A DNA stretch of 64,000 nt from Promerops cafer (GCA_013398275.1 VZSE01002369.1:85686-149685); one strand, 5' to 3'; numbered from the stretch's first letter, positions 35,115-46,854 are shown. Notes: generated by a model not told the origin, from the sequence alone. Numbers and translations: made by a program.

Positions 35115-35355
35115 ATCATAGAATCCCAGAATTATTTGGTTGGAAGGGACCTTAAAGCTCATCTCATCACACCCCTGCCACGGGCAGGGACACCTTCCCC
35201 TAGCACAGGTTGCTGCAAGCTCCAACCAGCCTGGCCTTGGACACTTCCAGGGATGGGGCAGGAAGAATTTCTTCCTGGTATCTGATCCAAATCTTTCCTC
35301 TCTTACTTTAAAGCCACCCCCCCACTTGTCCTGTCACTTACCCATGTAAAAAGTC
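35115..35355 (-). mobile_element. CR1 LINE fragment
   Basis: Antisense copy starting GATCATAGAATCCCAGAAT. After 'CCAGGGATGGGGCAG' it has lost the 'CCACAGCTTCTCTGGGCAAC' segment present in other copies and continues at AAGAATTTCTTCC, so it carries an internal deletion. Confidence 0.87.
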
Positions 35356-36793
35356 AACGTCCCAGGGTGCTGGGTGGTCAGAAATGCCCGATAGGATTAC
35401 AGACTTCCTCAAGTTGGGAATATAAATGTGTCAGATGGTCAGTTTTTGCTGTGTGGTGTTTTTGCAACAGGTTCCATCCATTTCAGATATTCCTGGTCAC
35501 AGGTTTATTCTCCCATGGGGTTTTCTGCTATGAATCATTTAACCTGCTGTGCTGCCACTGCCAATGTATTAGAGCATAGAAAGTGTTATGAATATATTTT
35601 TTCAGGAACCTTTACCTTCCTGGGTTTCCATTTAGTGGCTTGGACCCGTTTGGTTTTGATAAGTGATGCTGCATAAATTGAAACAGGATCAAATAAGTTG
35701 TCTCATGACAGTTTCTATCTAATATCTGGATTGCTGACTAGTTACGCAGTGTTTGTGGAAATTATTCCCTTCTCTCCCAGCAGCCAACAAAAAATGTGGA
35801 TACTAAACTTGAGCTTTCAGGCAATTAACCTTTGTCTGTGTTCTCCAGCACCCTGCTTTGTTTTATCTCTGGTTATTCCTCAAGCTTTGTGTTTCTCAGA
35901 TGGGTATCGGGATGGAAATCTTCTACGTTGTTTGTCCCTGTGGGTTTTTTTGAGTTCTCCTCTGTAAATGTCCATATCTGGAAGCGTATCAGGAACTTGT
36001 GGTCATTCCCAGGGCACCACCCGTGAGATGTTCCCTGCTGGGACTCAGTAGCCAGATGATGCTCCTGCATCTGGATCTATAAGCAAGATGGGTCAGGGCA
36101 TGTGCTGTGACCTGCGGGCTGAAGGGCTTCTGTCCCTGAGGCTGAAGTTCCTTCAGCTCCCCTCCCTCCTGAGCAGCGGAATTGATCCAAGCCAGAGCTG
36201 GAGCAGGGAGTCTGTTAACTATTCAAGGCTCTGAGTGGTCATGGGTGATCTGGAAAGGACCTGATGTAACACTTCAGCCTCGTTTAAAGCTCCCCTTTGC
36301 CTGGTCAGAGGTGTTGCCTTTGGAGAAGCTGGTTAAGCAGTTGGAGAGCAATCCCTTGGGACAGCTCAGCCTTGAAACCACGGCTCATTGCAGGAGGTCA
36401 CAAGGTCAGAGGCAACTTGAGGTTCCACCAGAGCAGGGAATCAGCTGGGATTGTAAGAGGGATGAAGGGAGGAGGAGAAAGATGATACTCTTAATTTGGG
36501 TCAGTTAGTGGTACAGCCACAAAACCAGGGACAGAGAGGGGAGGGTGCTGCAGGATGGGAATGAGCAGCCACAGGAGTGATGGGGAGAGTGGGTGGAACC
36601 TCTGTGAGCAGCAAACCACTTCATCCTGCTGAGCTGGAAACCAGTGTCTGCTTCCCTGCAGGAGCCCACTAGAGTTCTGTTTTTCATAAAATGAACACAA
36701 ACCCATCAAAAATAGGGCTGGAAGAGAGACAGAGCCCAGTTCATCCATTTCCCTGTGTACTGGCAGCTCTACTTGTGCTATTCATGGGAGGTA

Positions 36794-36880
36794 GCATAGA
36801 ATCATCGAGTCATGGAACCGTTAAGGTTGGAAAAGCACTCCAGGATCACCGAGTCCAAACATCAACCCAGCACTGCTGGG
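36794..36880 (-). mobile_element. CR1 LINE tail
   Basis: Short antisense tail with CATAGAATCATCGAGTCATG and 'AAGGTTGGAAAAGCACTCC'. It is followed after about 20 bases by a sense copy, so the two truncated 5' ends face each other. Confidence 0.8.
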
Positions 36881-36901
36881 TGGGGATCGTTCTCTCCTCC
36901 C

Positions 36902-37190
36902 AGGTAACAAGCAACAGGACAAGAGGAAATGGCCTCAGGTTGCGCCAGGGGAGGTTCAGGTTGGATATTGGGGAAAACTTCTTCCCTGAAAAGGTTGTCA
37001 GGCACTGGCTCAGGCTGCCTGGGGCAGAGATGGAGACACCATCCCAGGGAGTGCTCAAAAAACATGTGGATGTGGCACCTTGGATATCACACGTGGGGAT
37101 GTGAATTAGTGGTGAACGTGGCAGTGCTGGGGTAACATTTGGGCTTGATGGTCCTAGAGGGCCTTTCCAGTTCTGTGGTTCTGTGATTCC
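36902..37190 (+). mobile_element. CR1 LINE fragment
   Basis: Sense copy with 'GAGGTTCAGGTTGGATATTG', 'TGGATGTGGCACCTTGGATA' and the tail TTCTGTGGTTCTGTGATTCC. Confidence 0.87.
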
Positions 37191-38521
37191 AGTCTCGCTG
37201 CCCCGTGCTGCCTGTGCCCTCAGTGCTGCTGTGGGAATGTGGCTGCTGGCTCAGGAGCTGTTCACTGGATTTTGGAGTGAACTTCACACTGAAAAGTTGC
37301 CAGTTGGCTGTTGGCAGCTCTCACCCTCACTGATGGTTCAAGAGTAATTAAGTCCCTAATGAAACACCTGAGAACATCCTGCCAGAGTTTTTGCAGGGCA
37401 GGGAAGGGGTTTCTGCAGACCTATGGCATTCTCATCTGGAAGAAATTTAGGAGATGAAATCTTTTCCTCTCATGTCACTTGGCTGCTCGGTTTTTATTTC
37501 CACATGTCTGGAGAGTTTTGTCTAAGATCACATCGCTTTGCAAAATTAAATTTTTCACCAATAAAATTTGATCCCTTAGAAAAGAAGGAAAAAAAAGAGC
37601 AACAAAGCCTGGTTTTCAGAATTATGGCCTTTCCTAAATTAAAATACTATCCAGCCTGATGTTTTACAGGGCGAGTTTTATCCCCAAGAGACAATGGGAA
37701 TAAACTGCAGCTGCTGGAAAGCCCATGGGCCATGAGACAGTTTTGGAGCACAGAGCCACAGGCTGGCCATGGCACACATGGCACAGACCAGCATCTGACT
37801 GTAGCTTGTTTGGGATGGCAGGAGAGGTGGCCATCAGTCCCTCAGAGCCCTGGATGTTTGTTCCTGATTAAATACGTGCTGTTCGTACTGAAAACGATGG
37901 GATCTGCTGCAGCCAGCTGCCAAAGCCACTATTCCATCTTGGAGAAGCTTTTAATGTTATGCTTCAGTAATAGCAGTTTTTCTTAAGCAAAGTTTATTGA
38001 TTTATAGTTTGAGAAAACATATTTTGCATCGGGCTTTGGAGAGTTGGAGGTTACATGGAGGTGGTTTGGCTGCATTGGATTATTAATCATATCCATGGGA
38101 TTTTGGAATCCTTGCATTTGCACAATTGCAGGCTTGAGCTGGAAGCAGCACATCCATCACGCCAGTGGAGCTAACGGGATGCTGCACAAACCACAGCCCT
38201 CAGGTCACAGGAGCAGCTTTCTGAGGGAGGCAATGACCTCGAAATAGCTCTCAAAAGCAGAGTTCAGCCAGACCTCCGAATTATTCTGCACCCACTGAAA
38301 AACTAAACTTGATCCCAGCCATTCCTGACTGGAATGACAAATGTGGCCGGAGGGGAACACCGACCTGAGTGGTCCCCACTGGGGATGGTCTGAGGTGTCC
38401 CAGGCAGCCTCCTCTTGGCTTTTCTTCCTTGCAGCTCGGCTCTGGCTGCACTGGCTCCTGGAGGATTCCTGCCCTCAGCAGCGTCCTGCTCTGCCCTGGC
38501 ATGGCCTCACCTCAAGTCCCG

Positions 38522-38992
38522 GGGGCAATTTTGGGCACTGCAATATAAGAAGGATCTGAAGCTGTGGGAGAGTGTCCAAAGGAGGGACACGGAAATGGGG
38601 AAGGGTCTGGAGGGGCCACACGAGGAGCGGCTGAGGGCACTTGGTCTGTTCACCCTGGAGCCTGAGGTCAGACCCCACCGGGGGCTGCAGCTCCTCATGA
38701 GGGGCAGCTCTGATCTCTGCTCTCTGTGACAGCGACAGGACCTGAGGGAAGGGCTGGAGCTGTGTCAGGGGAGGTTTAGGCTGAGTATCAGGGAAAGGTT
38801 CTTCCCCAGAGGGTGCTGGGCACTGCCCAGGCTCCCCAGGGAATGGGCACGGCCCCGAGGCTGCCAGAGCTCCAGGAGCCTTTGGACAGCACTGCCAGGG
38901 ACAGGGTGGGGTTGTTGGGGTGTCCTGGGCAGGGCCAGGAGGTGGGCTCGATCCTCATGGAGCCCTTCCAGCTGAGGATTCGATGCTCCTAA
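38522..38992 (+). mobile_element. CR1 LINE fragment (~470 bp)
   Basis: Sense copy of the same subfamily as 7729 and 51406. It starts around TTTTGGGCACTGCAATATAA and includes 'GAGCGGCTGAGGGCACTTGG' and 'GAGGGTGCTGGGCACTGCCC'. The terminal octamers are degraded to GATTCGATGCTCC. Confidence 0.87.
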
Positions 38993-39845
38993 GAGGGAGA
39001 GGTCATCCTGTGGAGCACAGATCAGCCCGGCCCAACGCTGGAGCTCCTGGAGGAGCAGCCGAGCTACGTAACTGCAGGAACGTAGTGACTTCTGCTTATG
39101 AAAGGGAAAGAACCCCAAAACCAGCTGGCTTTATTTTACATTTAATTTCTGAAATAAACACAGCTCATCAAGAGGATATTTGCCAGCGCAAGAATAAAAT
39201 TTGAGGGGTTTCTAAAGCTTCCCCTCTTGCTTAAAGGAGGACAGAGCTGGAGCTGTGCCCCGGAGTTTCGTTACATGGTGGTTAATTAATCATAGGCATT
39301 GATCAGGATTTCTGAAACAAAACACACCAAAATAAATTCCTTAACAACTCTGTTAAAATAGTGTACACTGTCCTGAGATTGGCCAGTTGGAGTTCAAGAA
39401 GCATAAAATGTTCCCAAAGCATCTAATTTTTTCTCTTTTCTTCCTTGTTTGTTTTTTTTTTATGAAAAAATGTAAATAGTAGGGAATTGTGCCTTCACTG
39501 GCTCCAACCTCAGCCACAGAATGCAGTTGGAAGCAATTAGGGCAGTTTCTGCCTTGGCAAAAGCAGCAGCCAATCCCCCCTTTTGTCACTGTAGTTCAGG
39601 GCTGTATTTTATTGAAACCTTCCATGAGGAATTTGGTTTTAGTTATTCATCACTGAGCTCCCAACAGCTGCAAAATTTTCTAGTTTTGAGGGAAGACACC
39701 TGCCCTCTACAGTCCAAGTACACTTTTAAAATCAGTCCTGGATGGTTCCTGGCACAAGGCAGCATCCCAGCACTCTGGGTAGGTGGAGCCACAGCCAGTA
39801 CCCAGCTGTGCCTTTTCCCTGAGACTGACCAGTGTCAGCACCCTG

Positions 39846-39996
39846 AGAATCTCTGGAAGTGCCCAAGGCCAGGTTGGGCAGGGTTTGGAGCAACCTGGGA
39901 TAGTGCAAGGTGTCTCTGCCCATGGCAGGGGGTGGAAGTGGATGAGCTTTAAGGTCCCTTCCAACCCAAACCATCCTTTGATTCCATGATTCTGTG
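39846..39996 (+). mobile_element. CR1 LINE fragment
   Basis: Short sense 3' end with 'CTGCCCATGGCAGGGGGTGG' and the tail TGATTCCATGATTCTGTGG. Confidence 0.88.
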
Positions 39997-41109
39997 GTGC
40001 TCTTTGCCCTTTTTCTTGGGTCCCATCTCAGATCCTGATGATTTTCCAGCCCACCTGGGTTGGATCATCTCTGAGCTGGCAAAATGCGCTGAACCCCTTC
40101 AGTGTCCTGCACCACCTGGATGTGCTGCCCACCATGAGATGGATGGGAGGGAAGGTGATGGGATCTCTCTGGTGGGAGCTCCAAGACCTGAGGATTACCA
40201 GAAGCTTGTAAGCATGTCTGCAAGTGCTCCGTGCTTTTGAGTTTTCCTTTAGAAGGCACCCCCTTGGGTGTCTGGGCAGCAGCGGCGGGGCTCAGCTCGG
40301 CTGCCGTGCTGGATTCCAAATCAGGACAGCTGCCTCCAGCCCTGCATGCTCCCCCCACCCCAGCCCCTGCAGTGCTCTGACCCTCTTTAGATTATGGAAG
40401 GATAATTTCACAACTTGATGCTTCCCTGGCTCTTGATGTTTTTAGTTGAATTTTGATCCCAAGGGAAATAAAGGAATCTGGGCAAAACTGCAGTGGTGCT
40501 CCAAATTTGCCAGGGAAAGAAAAAAGCCTCCAGTGCATTTGTTGATAATGACTGGAGGGGATACAGCAGTTTCTCAGCATCCCTTCACAAACCCTAACAA
40601 TTTCCTTCGGGAAAGACAGGAAGGACAAGACCCTTCTTGCACCAGTTCAGTCAAGTGCATATGTGATGCCTCAGCTTTTCATTCCCTCTGTTCATTCCCA
40701 ACTGCTCTTCCCAGCAATGAAGGAAGGGGAGTTTTGTCCTTCACCTTCTCCCTCTGACCTTGGAATTTGCAGCTCTGGGATGGCATCTCTGAGCAGACAA
40801 CCTCCTTCCTCACTTCCATGGGCAGCGCAGGGAGCCAGCCAGCGCTGCTGGAATTCCAGTGAATATTTGGTGGCTGTTTGACAGGACAGGGCAGGGCCAG
40901 CAGGGGCTGTGCTGGTGGAGCAGGTGCAGCTGGAAGCACATGGAGAGGGTTCCAAAGATGCCATGGCCAAACATAGGGCAGAACTCAGCTGGAAAGAAGC
41001 TGTTCTCTGCTGAAACTGTGTCTCCAGTGTGACATCCCAGTGGCCTCTGAAGATGTTTGTCTCTGATTAAGTGGCAGGGATGTCTCAGTTAAGCACCTCC
41101 TCCAGTGTT

Positions 41110-41526
41110 CCATAGAATCATGGAATCACAGAGTCACTGAGGTTGGAAAAGCCCTCTAAGATCACTGAGGGATCACTGCCATGTTCATTGCTAGCCCATG
41201 TCCCAAGTGCCACATCCCCATGTTTTTTGAGCACTTCCAGGGATGGTGACTCCACCACTGCCCTGGGCAGCTGTGCCAGGGCCTGAGCACCCCTTCAGGG
41301 AAGAAATTTTCTCTATTATCCAACCAATAGCCTTGAGGCTATTTCCTCTTGTCCTGTCCCTGTCCCCTGGGAGCAGAGCCTGACACCAGAGCTGTCCCCT
41401 CCTGTCAGGGAGTTGTGCAGAGCCACAAGGTCCCCCCTGAGCCTCCTTTTCTCCAGGCTGAGCCTCCCAGCTCCCTCAGCTGCTCCTGGCGCTCCAGACT
41501 CTTCCCCAGCTTCATCCTTCTTCTCT
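41110..41526 (-). mobile_element. CR1 LINE fragment
   Basis: Antisense copy starting CATAGAATCATGGAATCACA, with 'GGTCCCCCCTGAGCCTCC' and 'CAGGGAGTTGTGCAGAGCCA'. It is the reverse-complement counterpart of the 21710-type copies. Confidence 0.88.
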
Positions 41527-41571
41527 TAGAGGGCTTTTCCAGCCTTATTGGTGCTGTCATTCCATGATTGC
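41527..41571 (+). mobile_element. CR1 LINE tail, sense
   Basis: About 45 bases, AGAGGGCTTTTCCAGCC followed by ATTCCATGATTG, look like the 3' tail of a sense CR1 fused directly to the end of the antisense copy before it. Confidence 0.6.
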
Positions 41572-42287
41572 AGGTTACTGCAGGGTGGCTCTGCTCAATG
41601 CTGGCAGCAGCAGGAATGATGCAGGTCCTCCCCTCTCATCTGGCACTTTGCTTTTCTTTAAACACATAGAGACAGTCACGGTCTGAACCAGTCCATCACA
41701 GGAAAGTTGTAAATACAATAAACCTGAGGGGTTTCCCCCTTTTTGGTGTGTATGTTTAAAGTGATTCCTTTCTTACCCCACCTTTCCTTTGTGGAAGCAT
41801 GCTCCTGCTCCCCCTGCATATGGAAATTCTCATTTCTTAGAAGGGAAAAAAAAGGACAGAAGTGGTTTTTCCTCTTGCTGCAAGCACCCTGGCTGGCTCG
41901 TGGACCTGCTTGGGTTCATTGCCTGGTTTCCATGTCAGCTTGCCACGTAGTATTTCCCAGCACTGTTCAAATCCATTAGCAGGTGCGTTTGCTGAAGTAA
42001 ATTCAGGCTTGCTAAGGAGTGGATTGCTTGCCCAGCCATTTCTCATCATAGCAAAAGTCATCACTGAAGGAGATTAGCATAAAGTGCACAAATAACTTTT
42101 AACAAGAGCCTTGTTAATCACTGTAATTCCCTCCTCCAGCTCTTCAGGGGAGGTTGGATCATTGGGCCAGGATTCAAAAGGGGCTGTCAGGCTGCTGAGG
42201 GGTTTAAGAAACCAATGTTGAAAGCTCAGCTAACAAAACACCATGGAGAGATCTGTGTGTGTGTGGCTGAAAATGGGAAATCCTTTG

Positions 42288-42795
42288 TAGAATCCTAGAA
42301 TCCCAGACTGGTTTGGGTGGGAAGTGACCATTGAAGCTCATCCTGGCCTTGGACACTTTCAGGGATCCAGGGGCAGCTGTGCTCAATTTCTCTGAACAGT
42401 CTGTGCCAGGACCTCACCACCCTCACAGGGAAGAATTTCTTCCCACTGTCACAAGTAACCCTGCTCTCTGCCAGTGGGAAGCCATTCCCCCTTGTATTGT
42501 CCCTCCAGATCCTTATCCAAAGTCACTCTCCAGCTTTCCTGGAGCTCCTTTAGGCACTGGAGGGGACTCTAAGTTCTCCTCAGAACCTTCTTTTCTCCAG
42601 GTGAACACCCCCAGCTCTCCCAGCCTGGCTCCAGAGCAGAGGGGCTCCAGGCCTTGGAGCAGCTCCGTGGCCTCCTCTGGGCTCGCTCCAGCAGCTCCAC
42701 GTCCTTCCCGTGCTGGAACCCCAGGGCTGGAGGCAGCTCTGCAGGTGGGGGCTCACCTGAGCAGGGCACAGGGGCAGAATCTCCCCATCCCCTGC
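42288..42795 (-). mobile_element. CR1 LINE, longer fragment (~500 bp)
   Basis: Antisense copy closely related to the one at 33803. Near its 3' end the segment between 'GAAGCTCATC' and 'CTGGCCTTGGACACTTTC' is missing compared with relatives, an internal deletion. Confidence 0.9.
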
Positions 42796-44215
42796 ATGAG
42801 CCCAGCATGTGGTTGGATTTGTGGTCTGTCTTTCTGACAGCCCTCTGCTGGAGGCCAGCTGTACAGAAACTGTCCCAACTTGCTGCCTTCAGGTTTCATA
42901 CAGAGCATGGCCCAAGCCAGGGCTGTCCCTGTCATGACATCAGGCAGCTGCCAGGCATTGAGTCACATGAGATGCTTCCCAGACAGCATCCAACATGGCT
43001 TGTGGAGGTGCAGCAGGGCTTAGCCATAGTGGAAATGCATCTGCTGTCTTCCTTGGGAGGTTTCTCATCTCTAAGATGAAAAGAAGAGAGAGATTTTATT
43101 AGAGCAAATAAAATAATACCAGGCTGGACCCACCACCATGGCACGGGGCCTGTGCCTGCATGGTGTCTACATGGTGGGGCTGGAACTGGACCTGCCCAAG
43201 AGCCTGGCTGAGGATGACCCTGTGGGCACAGCTGGAGGAAGAATGTGCTAATTCATAGCAGGGTTTGCTTGTCCTTTTGATCTCTGCATGCAGCAGCTTT
43301 GTCTGAGCATGTGGTCCATCCGCAAGGCTCCATGTGCCAGGTCCTGGCCGTTCATTTTTCTGGTGCTGGTCAGCTCACAGCACAGCGTGTCAGAGGCTGT
43401 GCTGCAGAGCCCACGCATTGCAGACTCCCATGGCACCTCCCCATCCTGAATCAAGATGCAAGATGAGGGTCACATTAGGCTGGGATGAATTAAAAACTCA
43501 CCAGCCAGGTGCAGGTAATAGGTTGCCGTGCCCTGGCAAGCAGTGGGCAGGGCTGGGCACGGGGCAGGATGCTCTGGGACCTGCCCCCTGCTCCTCTGGC
43601 TTTGAGTGGAGAGGTAGCCAGGTCACTTGTCCACCCTCCTCCATGTAAGGGGTGACTTAAATCCTCTCTCCAGGTCCCTGCCCAGGATCAGAGGCATGGT
43701 CTGGGTGCCAGGCGGGAGCAGGAGGTCTGAAGTCTTCCAGCACTGGGGTGCCAGACAGGCAGCAAATCTGCCTCCCAGCAAGGCCTTAGCTCTGGATTTA
43801 CTGGTGTAGCTGACAGCACAAGCAGTGCGAGCATGTCAGGGCACAAAAAGCTTGACCCCTCATGTGCTCTGTGATGTCCTTTGTGTTGACTGTTAAAAAG
43901 AGCATAGGGAATTGGCTGGAAGTGCCCGTGGGAGGTTTGTGCTCACTCAGAACAATGATGCTACTGATAAACCAGCAGAGGAGTGCTGGGCTCAACTTCC
44001 AGTGCAAGGGACCATAAAGAGTTGGAATGCACCTGGAATTTGAGTAAATGTCTGTCAGACAGAAACCTCGTGGAGGAGGTGACTGTCAGTGTGGCATGTC
44101 CCGCAGGACAGTGATGCCATCACCACTGGATTTATGCAATTGTAGGAAGGAACTGTTCGATCCAGAAAGTTTTATTGAAATGGTCATTTACCACATCCAG
44201 CCTCAGTAGGATGTT

Positions 44216-44640
44216 CGTAGAATCGTGGAATTATTAAATTGAAAAAGCCCTCTAAGATCATTGAGCCCGAACTTTCTCCCAGCATTGCCATGTTCACCAC
44301 TAAACCATGTCCCCAGGTGTTACATCTATACATTTTTTTAACATTTCTAGGGAGTGTGACTCCACCACTGCACTGGGCAACCTGTGCCAGGGCCTGACCA
44401 CCCTTTCAAGGAGGAAATTTTCCCTAATATGCACCTAGCCTGAACCTCCCCTGACACAACTTGAGGCCTTTCCTTGTGTCCTGTCCCTTGTTCCCTGGGA
44501 CCAGAGCCAGGTCCCCCCTGAGCCTCCTTTTCACCAGGCTGAGCCCCCCCCAGCTCCCTCAGCTGCTCCTGGTGCTCCAGCCCCTTCCCCAGCTCCGTTC
44601 CCTTCTCTGGACACGCTCCAGCCCCTCAGTGTCCAAGGGC
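44216..44640 (-). mobile_element. CR1 LINE fragment
   Basis: Antisense copy with 'GAAAAAGCCCTCTAAGATCA', 'GGTCCCCCCTGAGCCTCCTT' and 'CTGGACACGCTCCAGCCCCT'. It lies about 600 bases upstream of the microexon. Confidence 0.87.
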
Positions 44641-45221
44641 AGCCGAGGACAGCACAGTGGAGGTTTGGACGTTGATGGGGAAAGAACCCAAGACAGGCTT
44701 CAACCACCCTGGTGTAAGGGTCTTCTCCCTCCCTCCTGCAGCTGCTGTTGTGTCTCTCTCTGCCACGGTGAAGCTTTTCTCCATGGGGAGGTGCGTGCCC
44801 ATGGAGAGAAGAGTGTTTGTGATTTTCTCAAGTTCAGCACAAACACTGGGAGATCCCTGTGTCTGTTATCTCCCTCACCCACATCACACACAGCATAGTG
44901 ATCCTAGTCAGGAAGAATAGCTTCACTGGAAAAGGGAAACAGTACATTAGTTTGGATTCCAGGGAAGGCATTTCAATTCTGGAATTGGGGATTTGAACAG
45001 CAAGGTCCAGGATTTCTTAGGTGAGTGAAGTAAGTGCTTCAGAGGAGCTGAAGCAGTTGAACATTCAGGCAGAGATTGGAGATTCTCAGTTTGGGCTGAG
45101 AAATCTCTGTGTAGCCTGGCATGAGCTGGGTGCTGGTATCTGAAGTAGGAAGCTGCTGCTGCCTGGAAGCTCTGCAGTTTTTTAATTGAATGTTCAATTC
45201 TCCTCATTATTAATTACCTTT

Positions 45222-45261
45222 TTCTTTCTTTCTTTCTTTCTCTCTTTTTTTTTTCTTTCAG
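45222..45261 (+). promoter_or_regulatory. PPP1R12B: Extended pyrimidine tract before microexon
   Basis: About 40 bases of almost uninterrupted C/T, including TTTCTTTCTTTCTTTC and a run of eleven T, lead directly into the CAG acceptor of the 17-bp exon. Such a strong tract is what a very short exon needs for definition. It is also a typical binding surface for PTB-family splicing regulators (known biology; its use here is inferred). Confidence 0.6.
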
Positions 45262-45278
45262 CATGAAAGACTTTCCAG
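45262..45278 (+). CDS. PPP1R12B: Shared 17-bp microexon (HERLSR)
   Basis: Only 17 bases, CATGAAAGACTTTCCAG, sit between CTTTCAG and GTAAGA. Entered in phase 0 it encodes HERLS plus two bases of an Arg codon completed by the next exon. Both the long form (...VKETR) and the M20 form (...AKTLR) join here, giving the HERLSRLE sequence known from human M21. Because 17 is not a multiple of three, skipping it shifts the next exon into a frame that meets TGA at 45782-45784, so it is constitutive by necessity. It is too short to be found by ordinary exon predictors. Confidence 0.93.
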
Positions 45279-45751
45279 GTAAGAATTTTCTTTTTTTCCT
45301 TCTTTTCCTGTGTAATATTTATTGGCAGCATGTTTTCATATGGCTTTGGGGATTGCCTGTGCTTTAAATGCGGTCTGGTACTGGCTATTTGGTCCTTTCC
45401 TGAGCTCAGCTGTGGCATCAATTTGCTTCTATTCTTTACTCCCCAAATTATTTCTCTCAGTGCCCTCTTAGAAATGGAGCTGGTTCCCACCATGGGGATG
45501 AGAGGTTCATGGGAGGTCACTGCCCGTGGGAGGCTAGGCTGGTACCCTGGGGTTTTTTGCAGTTGTTGTAGTGGTGATGGCTGCCGGGTTTGGGGCAGTA
45601 ATCCCCAGGGCCAAGTGGAGGGTGCTCCCATAGACCCCAGAGCCCCGTCTCAGCTGGGTCTGCCACAGCCTCCAGTCCCAATCAGCTGGGCCCTGTGCTG
45701 GCTCTTCAGGTTGCCATAGCTCCACAGTGCTGGGTCTTCCTCCTGTTTCAG
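45279..45751 (+). other. PPP1R12B: Intron of 473 bp
   Basis: Unique sequence. Its first 40 bases are also pyrimidine-rich (TTTTCTTTTTTTCCTTC), so the microexon is flanked by C/T tracts on both sides. Nothing else is recognised. Confidence 0.8.
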
Positions 45752-45899
45752 GTTGGAAGCAGCTACGAACCCCACCACGGGTGACTCGTCCTACGGCGAC
45801 CGTGCTTCCAGCCGCTCCAGTGCCTACAGCCGCAGGGAGAGCCGGCTCGCCGCCCTCAGCAGCCGGGCAGAGGAGGAGAGCAGCAGGGACTATAAGAAA
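45752..45899 (+). CDS. PPP1R12B: Shared Ser/Arg-rich exon
   Basis: The exon is 148 bp: one base completes Arg, then 49 codons to phase 0; acceptor GTTTCAG, donor AAA|GTAGGA. It encodes LEAATNPTTGDSSYGDRASS, then RSSAYSRRESRLAALSSRAE and EESSRDYKK. It corresponds to the MYPT1 segment ending STDFKKLYEQ, and to the M21 stretch with NPTT-DS-YGDRAS. It is rich in Ser and Arg and probably disordered up to about residue 30, leading into the coiled coil of the following exons. It contains RRES and SRRE basic-Ser motifs that basophilic kinases could use, which I infer from sequence only. Confidence 0.94.
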
Positions 45900-46479
45900 G
45901 TAGGACTTTTAAACTTATTGTTGTCATTGCACACACCACAGAACCTGCCTGTTGCTGCAGAAACCGGCCCCAAGAATCAGTGGGAAGAAAGAGAATATGT
46001 TCATGTTCATTTTCTCTGTTTCAAAGAATCCAGTGGCTGGGGCTGGAAGGGACCTTAAAGCTCATCCCATTCCACCCCTGTCATAGGCAGGAACACCTTG
46101 CACTATCCCAGGTTGCTCCAAGTCCTGTCCAACCTGGATCTGGACACTTCCAGGGATGGGGCAGCCACAGCTTCTCTGGGCAACCTGTGCCAGGGCCTCA
46201 GCACCTTGTGAATACAGAACTACCTAAATTAAAACTCTCCCTTTTTTTGCCTCTTGGCTGTGTTTAAACTCCCTACAAAATTCAACAACTGTTTTTGTAT
46301 TTCTAATTCATGAATTATGAAAATAGAAGTAAAGCATCCAAGTTGGTTTTGGTTTCCCTTCTCATCTTCTGATGTATGGGAGCAAAGCGAAGGCATGTGT
46401 TTGCTCAGAGCAGCGTGGCAGTATGGGGTTAATTAACCAGGAGCAGCCTGGTTAATTGAGCTCCTGTTTTGCATTTCAG
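45900..46479 (+). other. PPP1R12B: Intron of 580 bp
   Basis: Contains one antisense CR1 (46023-46208); the rest is AT-rich unique sequence ending in a TTTTGCATTTCAG acceptor. Confidence 0.82.
46023..46208 (-). mobile_element. CR1 LINE fragment
   Basis: Antisense copy from AAAGAATCCAGTGG through 'GGAAGGGACCTTAAAGCTCA' and 'TTCTCTGGGCAACCTGTGCC' to about 46208. Confidence 0.87.
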
Positions 46480-46584
46480 TTATACGAGAGTGCCCTGTCT
46501 GAAAATCAAAAGCTGAAGTCAAAGCTGCAAGAAGCCCAGCTTGAGCTGGCTGATATCAAAGCAAAGTTGGAAAAAGCAGCCCAG
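46480..46584 (+). CDS. PPP1R12B: Shared coiled-coil exon 1
   Basis: The exon is 105 bp (35 codons), phase 0 at both ends, donor CAG|GTAAGG. It encodes LYESALSENQKLKSKLQEAQ then LELADIKAKLEKAAQ, with leucines and other hydrophobics at heptad positions, a clear coiled coil. In MYPT1 the equivalent is LYEQILAENEKLKAQLHDTN. Family knowledge: this region mediates dimerisation and contacts with partners such as the small subunit and RhoA-related regulators. It is present in both long and short products. Confidence 0.95.
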
Positions 46585-46854
46585 GTAAGGGAAAATCCAG
46601 GTCCTGACTGGAGAAACTGAGCACTGGCCATGACAAACCAACACTTGTTCCAGAATGGGAAAGGAAGGGAAGCTCCTGAAAGGATGTTCTTGGGAGGGAA
46701 GGTGCCATAGAGTAGACCGAAATAAGCAAGTAATTTTGTAAATCAACATGTTGCATCCCAAGCAAGAGCATCTGTGGGCTGTCTTGGCCTTTGTGCAGCC
46801 AAAACCCTGTGAGTGCTCTTGGGTTTAATCACTTTCTATTTTTAATTTCCATAG

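Larger units (their letters stand above)
30685..45261 (+). other. PPP1R12B: 31.7 kb intron, second half
   Basis: No coding exon is recognised. It contains CR1 copies at 33803, 35115, 36794, 36902, 38522, 39846, 41110, 41527, 42288 and 44216. There is also a degenerate ~99-bp tandem duplication (31972-32165), a 20-base T run (33420-33439) and, at the end, a long TTTC-rich pyrimidine tract before the microexon. Other parts are unique and unremarkable. Confidence 0.8.
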
